Source: Donghicola mangrovi
GTDB taxonomy: Bacteria > Pseudomonadota > Alphaproteobacteria > Rhodobacterales > Rhodobacteraceae
Assembly (NCBI RefSeq): GCF_013377535.1
Contig: NZ_JABCJE010000001.1
Location: 1 to 64,000 of the forward strand
Direction: 5' to 3'
Length of the DNA stretch: 64,000 nucleotides
Part shown: positions 57,102 to 64,000 of the stretch, piece after piece
How the letters are laid out: every line of letters begins with the position of its first letter
How positions within the stretch are numbered: the stretch's first letter is position 1
Notes under the pieces: generated by a model
What the model saw: only the letters and a program-made list of their open reading frames with translations
What the model was told of the DNA's origin: nothing
The model's database searches: none
Made by a program: the position numbers and the translations under genes

Positions 57102-57917
57102 TCACTGCGTTTTGCCAAAGCCTTCGCAGGGATCGCCGCGATCGGTGGGCTCGGTCACCAGCCACAGGTCATAGGGCGGGGCCTGATCGGGGGTCTCTTC
57201 GAACTGCCCGACGGACAGCACCGCCACAACCGGCGCGGCCAAGCGCAGCAGCGCGGGCATCCCCCAATCGGTGCGCGCGTGGCCATTTCCGGTGATCACC
57301 GCGACGGGCCCGCCGGTGTCGCGCAGCGCCCGCAGCGCCGCCTCGGCCAGCCGCGCGTCCCTGATCCGCTGAGCCGCAACCATGCCGCCCATCATCTCCA
57401 TAGGCATCGCCTCGCAATGGGCGTCGAACTGTTCCTGTTCCCGCTCGGCCTGCTGCGCTTCGGGCAAGGGCTGTTCCAGACCATACGCCCCGGCCCCTGC
57501 ACCAAAGACTGCCGCCGCCCCATCACTGAAGGCTGCGCGCAACTCCGCGCTCGGGACATTGCCGCCATAGAGGGCCGCCTTGGGCGCCGCCTGAAACACC
57601 GGCCAATACATGGACAGCTCTGGCCAGCCGCTGTTTTCCCAGTCGGTCGCTTTGGCAAACGCCGCCATGTCCGTGCGGTCCACACCCTCCAGCGCCGCGA
57701 CCTGCGCTGGCGTCAGCATCTCGAACACCATTGCCTTGGGGCCAAGGGCAGCCACAGCCGCCGCTTGGTTCAAATGCTGCTGCTCGGAATCGTGGAATTC
57801 GCCAAAAACAAAGACCTGCGCATCGGGCAGATGCTGCAGGTCTGTCACATCAATCTGCTCTGCCCCCACGGGGGCAGCCAGACAGATCATCATCGGGATC
57901 AAAGCACAGGGTTTCAT
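57102..57917 (-). CDS. ChaN family protein (haem-binding/iron-regulated type)
   Basis: The 271-aa protein has a signal sequence (about 1-19, ending near VGA) and the ChaN N-terminal motif VFVFGEFHDSEQQHLNQ, with later VITGNGHARTDWGMP. ChaN proteins bind haem and are in the periplasm or outer membrane; there is no lipobox Cys here beyond Cys12 in the signal. Start ATG 57917 overlaps the rpoH stop as ATGA. The link to rpoH may place it under heat-shock control. Confidence 0.8.
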   Translation of the reverse strand: MKPCALIPMMICLAAPVGAEQIDVTDLQHLPDAQVFVFGEFHDSEQQHLNQAAAVAALGPKAMVFEMLTPAQVAALEGVDRTDMAAFAKATDWENSGWPELSMYWPVFQAAPKAALYGGNVPSAELRAAFSDGAAAVFGAGAGAYGLEQPLPEAQQAEREQEQFDAHCEAMPMEMMGGMVAAQRIRDARLAEAALRALRDTGGPVAVITGNGHARTDWGMPALLRLAAPVVAVLSVGQFEETPDQAPPYDLWLVTEPTDRGDPCEGFGKTQ

Positions 57918-58795
57918 CCCAAGAAGGCATGAACCTCTTTGCGACCGCCTTCAAGCGACTTGCGCATTTTCTGATAGGCCGCAGCCTCAAGCTGGCGCAC
58001 GCGCTCTTTGGACAGGCCCAGTTCCGTGCCCAAGCTCTCAAGCGTCCGTGCCTCGTCCCGCAGTTTGCGTTCACGAATGATGAACCGCTCGCGCTCGTTC
58101 AGGGCCGACATCGCCTCAACCAGCCAGTCGCGCAGGCGCTCGGTGTCATGGGCGTGTTCGACCACCTCGGAGGATTGCGCGCCGTCATCTTCCAGCGCCT
58201 CGATCCACTCGCGCCCCTCTTCGTCAGAGCTTTGCGAGACGTTGAGCGAGAAGTCGTTCCCCGACAGACGCCCTTCCATCATCACCACATCCGCCAGCGG
58301 AACGCCGACCTCGGTCGCGATCAGCTGGTGCAGCTGGTCGCGATCCAGATGCTCGCCATTCGCAGCGGCCTCGCGCTCCAGTCGGGCCTGAACGCGGCGC
58401 ATGTTGAAGAACAGGGACTTCTGGCTGCTGGTAGAGCCCGTGCGCACCATCGACCAGTTGCGCATCACGTAGTCCTGAATAGAGGCCTTGATCCACCAAA
58501 CCGCGTAGGTCGAGAACCGCACACCGCGATCGGGATCGAACTTGTCTGCCGCCTTCATCAGGCCCAGACCGGCCTCTTGGATAAGGTCATTCATGGGCGC
58601 GCCATAGCGCTTGAACTTTGCCGCCATAGAGATCGCCAGCCGCATATACGCCGTGATCAGGCGATGCAGCGCGGCCTCGTCGCGATGGTCCCGCCATGCG
58701 TAGGCCAGCGCCAGTTCGGTTTCCGCGTCCAGAAGTTCAGCCTTTTTGGCTGCGCGCGAAAGTGAAAGATCAACCTGACTATCCAATACCGCCAT
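57914..58795 (-). CDS. rpoH: RNA polymerase sigma factor RpoH (RpoH2 type)
   Basis: The 293-aa sigma factor has region 2 (YGAPMNDLIQEAGLGLMKAA, FSTYAVWWIKASIQDYVM), the RpoH-specific box QKSLFFNMRR, and region 4 with TLESLGTELGLSKERVRQLE. It directs heat-shock or singlet-oxygen-stress transcription. I start at ATG 58795, with GGGGGTTGTG before it; ATG 58813 would add six residues. The RpoH2 grouping is from overall feel and not proven. Confidence 0.92.
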   Translation of the reverse strand: MAVLDSQVDLSLSRAAKKAELLDAETELALAYAWRDHRDEAALHRLITAYMRLAISMAAKFKRYGAPMNDLIQEAGLGLMKAADKFDPDRGVRFSTYAVWWIKASIQDYVMRNWSMVRTGSTSSQKSLFFNMRRVQARLEREAAANGEHLDRDQLHQLIATEVGVPLADVVMMEGRLSGNDFSLNVSQSSDEEGREWIEALEDDGAQSSEVVEHAHDTERLRDWLVEAMSALNERERFIIRERKLRDEARTLESLGTELGLSKERVRQLEAAAYQKMRKSLEGGRKEVHAFLG

Positions 58796-58897
58796 CACAA
58801 CCCCCTGAGCCATGGCCCGCTTGACGCGTGCCTCATTTCGGTTTCTGCATTACCTACGCACGAGCCCCCCATTTGGTTCATTCGAAGGAGCAAAAAA

Positions 58898-59422
58898 ATG
58901 TTGCCGGATCTCACAATCGTTATAGGGGGCGCGGCATCGGGCAAGTCGGACTACGCAGAACGGCTGGTGCGAGAGGCCTCGGATCAGCGCCTGTACATCG
59001 CCACCGCGCAGGCGTGGGACGACGAAATGCGCGTGAAAATTCAAGCACATCAGGATGCCCGTGCCGCCGACGGCTGGCGCACGGTCGAGACCCCGATGGA
59101 CCCCGCCAAGGCCCTGACCGCCATGGCCTCTGACGAGGTCGCGTTGCTCGACTGCGCGACTATGTGGCTGACCAACCAGATCCTGTCCGAGGGCGATCTG
59201 GACACCGCCAAGCATGCTCTTTTCGATGGCCTCTCGCAGGCACCGGGCCGCGTCGTGATCGTCACGAACGAGGTCGGCGCAGGCATCGTGCCGGAAAACG
59301 CCCTCGCCCGCCGGTTCCGAGAGGCGCAGGGCCGTCTGAACCGCGATCTGGCCGAGCGCGCCGGATTGGTCGTGACCGTCATCGCGGGCCTGCCGCTGGT
59401 GCTCAAGGGCACCCTGCCATGA
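58898..59422 (+). CDS. cobU: Bifunctional adenosylcobinamide kinase / adenosylcobinamide-phosphate guanylyltransferase
   Basis: The 174-aa enzyme activates adenosylcobinamide in vitamin B12 synthesis. It has the P-loop GGAASGKSDYAERL, WRTVETP, DCATMWLTNQIL and VTNEVGAGIVPEN motifs. Start ATG 58898 is behind GAAGGAG. It is coupled by ATGA to a CobC-like phosphatase gene. Confidence 0.95.
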   Translation: MLPDLTIVIGGAASGKSDYAERLVREASDQRLYIATAQAWDDEMRVKIQAHQDARAADGWRTVETPMDPAKALTAMASDEVALLDCATMWLTNQILSEGDLDTAKHALFDGLSQAPGRVVIVTNEVGAGIVPENALARRFREAQGRLNRDLAERAGLVVTVIAGLPLVLKGTLP

Positions 59423-59982
59423 GCCGCCTGTATCTGGTGCGCCACGGCCCGACCCATGTGAAGCGCCTGATCGGCTGGACGGATGTGCCCGCCGATCTGT
59501 CCGACACCGCCGCGTTGACGCGTCTGTCCGCCGCCCTGCCCGATGCGCCCGTGGTGTCATCCGACCTGCTGCGCGCCCGCACCACCGCCGACGCGATCTG
59601 CGGAGGGCGTCCCCGCCTACCCCATGATCCCCGCCTGCGCGAAATCCACATGGGCGCGTGGGAGGACCGCGATTGGCAAGACGTGGACAGCGCCTATGGC
59701 GACGCCCTGCGCGATTACTACGAGCACCCCGGCGACACCGCCCCGCCCGAGGGCGAAAGCTGGAACACTCTGTCCGCCCGCGTCTGGTCCGCGATCACCG
59801 AGTTGATGCCCCATCACCCCACCCTGATCGTCGTCGCCCATATGGGGCCGATCCTGTCGGTCGTTCAGCGCGCCAAGGGCATCACCGCCTATGAGGCGCT
59901 CGGCCACCGGATCGACCCCTTGTCCCTGACCGAGATAGACATGCACGTTCCCTCGTCGATCCGCATCAACCACCTTCCCTGA
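59419..59982 (+). CDS. Histidine phosphatase family protein (CobC-like)
   Basis: The 187-aa protein starts at ATG 59419, overlapping cobU. It has the catalytic RHG motif LVRHGPTHVKRLIGWTDVP and the second His in VVAHMGPILSV. In this place it probably removes the phosphate from adenosylcobalamin-5'-phosphate or alpha-ribazole-5'-phosphate, as CobC does. The specific role is inferred from the coupling to cobU. Confidence 0.85.
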   Translation: MSRLYLVRHGPTHVKRLIGWTDVPADLSDTAALTRLSAALPDAPVVSSDLLRARTTADAICGGRPRLPHDPRLREIHMGAWEDRDWQDVDSAYGDALRDYYEHPGDTAPPEGESWNTLSARVWSAITELMPHHPTLIVVAHMGPILSVVQRAKGITAYEALGHRIDPLSLTEIDMHVPSSIRINHLP

Positions 59983-60036
59983 GTTAACCAACCGGAAACC
60001 ATCCCTGCGCTATCCCGATCCCACGGGGGCTGAAAC

Positions 60037-61560
60037 ATGGTTACCAAAACCTACACCGTTGCGTTCGAGGGCGTCACCGCCCGCCAGGTCGAGGTCCAGT
60101 GCACCCTCGCCGCTGGCCTGCCGTCCTTTGCCGTGGTCGGTCTGCCGGACAAAGCCGTGTCCGAAGCCAAAGAGCGTGTCCGCGCCGCGCTGGAAACCTT
60201 GGCCATCGCGCTGCCCTCAAAGAAGATCACGATCAACCTATCGCCTGCCGACCTGCCCAAAGAGGGCTCACATTTCGACCTCCCCATCGCATTGGCCCTG
60301 CTGGCCGCGATCGAAGTGATCCCAGCCGACATGGCCGAACAGACGGTTGCTCTGGGGGAATTGTCCTTGGATGGGCGGCTCATTCAGGTGTCGGGCGCCC
60401 TGCCCGCCGCCATGACCGCCGCCGCCGAAGGCCGCACCCTGCTATGCCCCGCCATTTCGGGCCCCGAGGCCGCTTGGGTCGGCGACTGCCCCGTCATCGG
60501 AGCGGCCGATCTGGGGGCCGTCCTGCGCCATTTCACCGGTCAGGCTCTGCTCGAACACGCCACTCCGGGCGAAGTCCACCAGTCCACCGCCGCCACCTGC
60601 CTCCGCGATGTTCGCGGTCAGGAACGGGCGAAACGCGCGCTGGAAATCGCCGCCGCCGGCCGCCATCACCTGCTCATGATCGGCACGCCGGGTGCTGGCA
60701 AATCCATGCTGGCCGAACGTCTGCCCACAATTCTGCCGCCACTTAGCGCCGCCGAAGCGCTGGAAACCAGCATGATCCATTCCGTCGCCGGACTGTTGAA
60801 ACAAGGGGGCATTTCCCGCACCCGCCCCTTCCGCGCCCCGCATCACACGGCCTCGATGGCGGCCATGGCGGGCGGCGGCAAAGGCGCGAAACCGGGCGAA
60901 ATGAGCCTTGCCCACAACGGCGTTCTGTTCATGGACGAATTTCCGGAATTCCCCCGTAACGTGCTAGAAACCCTGCGCCAACCCATCGAAACCGGCCAAA
61001 TCATGGTGGCCCGCGCGAACGCCCACACCCATTATCCTTGCCGGTTCATGCTGGTCGCGGCCGCAAACCCGTGCCGCTGCGGTTACCTAACGGACGCCGA
61101 GCGCGCCTGCACCCGCGTCCCGAAATGCGGCCAAGACTACATGGCCAAGGTCAGCGGTCCCCTCATGGACCGCTTCGACATGCGGATAGAAATGCCACCG
61201 GTCAGCTACCAAGACCTGACCCTGCCCCCATCGGGCGACACAAGCGCCACCGTAGCCCAGCGCGTGGCCGGCGCATGGTCGATCCAGTCCCAAAGGTATC
61301 AGGACATTCCGTCAATCCGATCAAACGCCGAATGCTCCGGCGCCATTCTGCACGAGTGCGCCGCCCCCGACCCCGAGGGCGCGCAACTTCTGCATCGCGT
61401 TGCCGAAAAGATTGGACTAAGCGCCCGCGGATACCACCGCATCCTACGGGTCGCTCGGACAATTGCCGATCTGGATCACAGCGCCGCGGTCCGCATGCCT
61501 CACATAGCTGAGGCCGTCAGCTACCGCTTGACAGTGTCCCCCGATCGGGAAATCACTTGA
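60037..61560 (+). CDS. comM: YifB family Mg-chelatase-like AAA ATPase (ComM)
   Basis: The 507-aa protein has an N-terminal Lon-substrate-like domain, Walker A IGTPGAGKSMLAERL, Walker B in GVLFMDEFPEF, and a Cys-rich insert NPCRCGYLTDAERACTRVPKC-like region. ComM helicases help branch migration in natural transformation. Length is normal. It has its own start region after the phosphatase gene. Confidence 0.93.
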   Translation: MVTKTYTVAFEGVTARQVEVQCTLAAGLPSFAVVGLPDKAVSEAKERVRAALETLAIALPSKKITINLSPADLPKEGSHFDLPIALALLAAIEVIPADMAEQTVALGELSLDGRLIQVSGALPAAMTAAAEGRTLLCPAISGPEAAWVGDCPVIGAADLGAVLRHFTGQALLEHATPGEVHQSTAATCLRDVRGQERAKRALEIAAAGRHHLLMIGTPGAGKSMLAERLPTILPPLSAAEALETSMIHSVAGLLKQGGISRTRPFRAPHHTASMAAMAGGGKGAKPGEMSLAHNGVLFMDEFPEFPRNVLETLRQPIETGQIMVARANAHTHYPCRFMLVAAANPCRCGYLTDAERACTRVPKCGQDYMAKVSGPLMDRFDMRIEMPPVSYQDLTLPPSGDTSATVAQRVAGAWSIQSQRYQDIPSIRSNAECSGAILHECAAPDPEGAQLLHRVAEKIGLSARGYHRILRVARTIADLDHSAAVRMPHIAEAVSYRLTVSPDREIT

Positions 61561-62502
61561 TTAGCCGCGTTTTGCTTCGATCACTTGCCAGATCTTCTCG
61601 GCCACATTGATCCCGTCAAAGCGCTCGAGTTCCTGAATACCGGTTGGCGAAGTCACGTTGATCTCGGTCAGGTAATCGCCAATCACGTCGATCCCGACAA
61701 AGATCAGCCCCTTCTCTTTCAATACCGGCCCGATGGTCGCGCAAATCTCTTTGTCGCGCTCGGTCAATTCAACCTTCTCGGGCTTGCCACCGACGTGCAT
61801 GTTGCTGCGGGTCTCGCCTTCTGCCGGAACGCGGTTGATTGCGCCTACAGGCTCACCATCCACCAGTATGACCCGTTTGTCGCCCTTGGACACAGCAGGC
61901 AAAAACTGCTGCGCAATCAAGGGCTCGCGGGAAAATCCGGTAAATGTCTCGAAGAGTGATGCCAGATTGCGATCATCGCGCGTAAGCTTAAAGACACCTG
62001 CCCCACCGTTCCCGTAAAGCGGCTTGACGATGATATCGCCATGATCGGCTTTAAAGGCCTTCAGCGTTTCAAGGTCGCGGGCAATCGCAGTCGCTGGAGT
62101 TAATTCGGGAAAATCCAGAACCATTAGCTTCTCGGGGCTATTCCGAACCCAGAACGGATCATTAACGACCAGCGTCTTGTCCCGAATCCGATCCAGAAGG
62201 TGCGTCGTGGTGATATAGTGCATGTCGAACGGCGGGTCCTGACGCAGCCAGACCACATCTATCTCCGTCAGCGGAGTATCGACGAACTCACCTAAAGAAA
62301 AATGGTCACCCACCACACGCCGCACCGTCAGAGGAGCCATGCGCGCATAAACTTGCCCCTCGCGGTAGTACATATGATCCGGCTCGTAATAATAGAGTTC
62401 ATGACCCCGAGCCTGTGCCTCTTCGGCCAAACGGAAAGTACTATCTGCGTTGATGTTGATCGGACCGATCGGGTCCATCTGGAATGCAACTTTCAGGGCC
62501 AT
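61561..62502 (-). CDS. gshB: Glutathione synthase
   Basis: The 313-aa ATP-grasp ligase joins gamma-glutamylcysteine and glycine. It has [57 protein letters not shown] and the C-terminal [13 protein letters not shown]. Its stop (61561) abuts the comM stop (61560). Start ATG 62502 is behind GAAGGAGAAG. Confidence 0.96.
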   Translation of the reverse strand: MALKVAFQMDPIGPININADSTFRLAEEAQARGHELYYYEPDHMYYREGQVYARMAPLTVRRVVGDHFSLGEFVDTPLTEIDVVWLRQDPPFDMHYITTTHLLDRIRDKTLVVNDPFWVRNSPEKLMVLDFPELTPATAIARDLETLKAFKADHGDIIVKPLYGNGGAGVFKLTRDDRNLASLFETFTGFSREPLIAQQFLPAVSKGDKRVILVDGEPVGAINRVPAEGETRSNMHVGGKPEKVELTERDKEICATIGPVLKEKGLIFVGIDVIGDYLTEINVTSPTGIQELERFDGINVAEKIWQVIEAKRG

Positions 62503-62562
62503 GGCGCTTCTCCTTCGTCATTGACCGAATAGATGGCGCGGAGATGGCTCTACTGCAATGCC

Positions 62563-62919
62563 TCAGGCCGCCATTAGGGCATTTTCCAGAATTTGGATCG
62601 CCCCCATCTGGTCCATGAGCGCCACATCCAAACGCATACCGACATTGGTGCGACCGTAAAGTTTTCCGGCATATTCTTCGGCGGCGCGCATAATGCGCTG
62701 CTGTTGACGGCCAGTCAGGGACTGGGCCGCACGATCATGGGTTTTGGAAGCTTTGACCTCTACGAAGACAAGCTCACCCGCTTTTTCAGCGACGATATCA
62801 ATCTCACCGCTGCGTCCACGCCAACGGCGTGCCACGATACGATGTCCAGCATCTTCATACTGCCTTGCCACTGAGTCCTCGGCGGCGAGGCCCGCCAGAT
62901 ACGAAACTTTTCCGCTCAT
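62563..62919 (-). CDS. yraN: YraN family protein (UPF0102)
   Basis: The 118-aa protein has the endonuclease-like fold seen in Holliday-junction resolvases: RRWRGRSGEIDIVAEKAGEL and VFVEVKA. The activity in cells is not known. It overlaps rsmI by ATGA, the usual order rsmI-yraN in Proteobacteria. Confidence 0.92.
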   Translation of the reverse strand: MSGKVSYLAGLAAEDSVARQYEDAGHRIVARRWRGRSGEIDIVAEKAGELVFVEVKASKTHDRAAQSLTGRQQQRIMRAAEEYAGKLYGRTNVGMRLDVALMDQMGAIQILENALMAA

Positions 62920-63791
62920 CCATCGTCCTTTCCCAGTTTCAGCGCCAACTGATAGACCTTGCGTCGCGGCATCGCATTGGCTTGGGCCACCGCGTCGCTC
63001 GCATCTTTTACAGACATACGCGAGAGCGCATCTTTTAGCTGCTGCTCAATGGATTCTTCGTTAACCGCCGATGCGATCTGGCGGCCGATCAGAACAACGA
63101 TTTCGCCCTTGAGTTGGCGCTCAGACAGCTGTGCGTTGATTTCGCTCAGGTTTCCGCGCAGGACTTCCTCGAATTTTTTAGTAAGTTCTCGGCAGATCGC
63201 AACCTCACGATCGCCGCCCAAAACCTCGACCGCATCGTTGATCATCGCAGCGACACGCTTCGGCGATTCGTAGAAAACCAGTGTGGCGGGCACTTGGCCA
63301 AGCTCGACCAAGGCGGAACGGCGCTGCGATTTTGTGTTGGGCAAAAAGCCCGCAAAAAGAAACTTGTCGGTCGGCAGGCCCGCGATGGTCAATGCGGTCA
63401 GAATGGCCGACGCGCCGGGGGCTGCGTGAACGGGAAATCCTGCTGCGATCGCGTCTTTGGACAGCTGGAAGCCCGGATCGGCGACCAGGGGCGTACCCGC
63501 TTCGGAGGCATAGGCGACCGTTTTCCCCTCGGCCAGCGCTTGCATCAAGCGCGGACGGGCTTGGGGGCCGTTGTGATCGTGATACGCGACCAAAGGCCGG
63601 TCCCCCAGCGGGATGCCGTGGATATCCATCAGATGGCGCAGGGTGCGGGTGTCTTCGGCTGCCAGAACGTCTGCCGAGGCCAGAACATCCAAGGCTCGCA
63701 ATGTGATATCGCGGGCGGTCCCGATCGGTGTTGCAACAAAATACAATCCCGAGGCGAGAGCTTCTATTTTATGATTACCCACTGGACCCAT
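62916..63791 (-). CDS. rsmI: 16S rRNA (cytidine(1402)-2'-O)-methyltransferase
   Basis: The 291-aa SAM enzyme methylates C1402 of 16S rRNA. It has GLYFVATPIGTARDITLRA, AAEDTRTLRHLMD, ASEAGTPLVADPGFQL and FYESPKRVAAM. Length is normal for RsmI. It is divergent from the LpoA-like gene with a 69-bp gap. Confidence 0.95.
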   Translation of the reverse strand: MGPVGNHKIEALASGLYFVATPIGTARDITLRALDVLASADVLAAEDTRTLRHLMDIHGIPLGDRPLVAYHDHNGPQARPRLMQALAEGKTVAYASEAGTPLVADPGFQLSKDAIAAGFPVHAAPGASAILTALTIAGLPTDKFLFAGFLPNTKSQRRSALVELGQVPATLVFYESPKRVAAMINDAVEVLGGDREVAICRELTKKFEEVLRGNLSEINAQLSERQLKGEIVVLIGRQIASAVNEESIEQQLKDALSRMSVKDASDAVAQANAMPRRKVYQLALKLGKDDG

Positions 63792-63860
63792 GCCCCCTGT
63801 ACTCTATGATCCGCCCCAACAACTGCTCTGTGGTCAATTGTGTGTCAGGGGGATTCTGAA

Positions 63861-64000
63861 GTGGCTATCATCAAGTTTTTGGCGCAGGCCCGCAAGGCCG
63901 TGAAGTGGGCGGCATTGCCTGTCGCCGCTTTGGCTTTGTCGGCGTGCGAACCTATTGCCACCAGCCCCAGCGCTGCCAAAGGCCCGAAACTGGGCGCCGG
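63861..64000 (+). CDS. Penicillin-binding protein activator (LpoA/LppC-like) lipoprotein, N-terminal fragment
   Basis: The frame begins with GTG at 63861, after CAGGGGGATT, and runs off the window. Hydrophobic residues lead to a lipobox LALSAC. The family is inferred from its divergent position next to rsmI-yraN-gshB, where an LpoA-like gene is common. Only about 46 residues are visible. Confidence 0.65.
   Translation, partial: MAIIKFLAQARKAVKWAALPVAALALSACEPIATSPSAAKGPKLGA

Overview
The window reads as a chromosomal segment of an alphaproteobacterium of the order Rhodobacterales (Roseobacter/Rhodobacter type). Evidence: GC-rich coding sequence from about 7.7 kb onward, an RpoH2-type sigma factor, red-type form I RuBisCO with CbbX, many ATGA/TGATG gene overlaps, and a GC-rich intergenic hairpin of a type common in that order. 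The genus cannot be named from the sequence alone.

Layout. (1) 1-5.7 kb is visibly AT-rich and looks acquired: the start of a dTDP-rhamnose gene (rfbC), a type I secretion ATPase/adaptor pair followed by an unrecognised 280-aa gene, and, divergently, two translationally coupled SapC-family genes. (2) 5.8-7.5 kb is an insertion-sequence scar: an IS3-family element whose transposase is broken by a palindromic insertion exactly at the catalytic Glu, next to a decayed second IS3 element. (3) 7.7-9.3 kb holds an L,D-transpeptidase, a lipoprotein, a 54-aa basic protein and tRNA-Arg(TCT). (4) 9.4-24.7 kb is an exopolysaccharide locus: sugar transferase, glycosyltransferase and acetyltransferase-like gene on the plus strand, converging on a minus-strand run of flippase, secreted glycoside hydrolase, chain-length copolymerase, deacetylase, polymerase, two glycosyltransferases and a sulfotransferase. 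An autotransporter-like barrel protein lies upstream. (5) 24.9-27.2 kb is the queCDEF operon. (6) 27.2-29.3 kb holds a thioesterase and the divergent lysG/lysE pair. (7) 29.3-42.4 kb is a complete, compact Calvin-Benson-Bassham operon, cbbF-P-T-G-K-A-L-S-X-E-(redoxin)-Z, with divergent cbbR.

(8) 42.4-45.8 kb holds DUF1697, gltX, an SseB-like gene and a uracil-DNA glycosylase family gene. (9) 45.9-49.7 kb holds a capsule-type ABC ATPase, a KpsE-like export protein and a phosphohexomutase with a structured leader. (10) 49.8-58.8 kb holds an M3 peptidase, a membrane-anchored MoeB-like protein, dut, a LysR regulator, two orphan receiver proteins, coaBC, a ChaN-like gene and rpoH. (11) 58.9-64 kb holds cobU, a CobC-like phosphatase, comM, gshB, yraN, rsmI and the start of an LpoA-like lipoprotein.

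The two large functional blocks are surface polysaccharide production (rfbC, the EPS locus, the KpsT/KpsE-like pair, phosphohexomutase) and autotrophic CO2 fixation. No CRISPR array, rRNA or obvious prophage is visible. The most unusual points are the AT-rich secretion/SapC module, the transposase-breaking palindrome, the redoxin inside the cbb operon, the repeat hairpin between cbbS and cbbX, and the leader RNA upstream of the phosphohexomutase gene.
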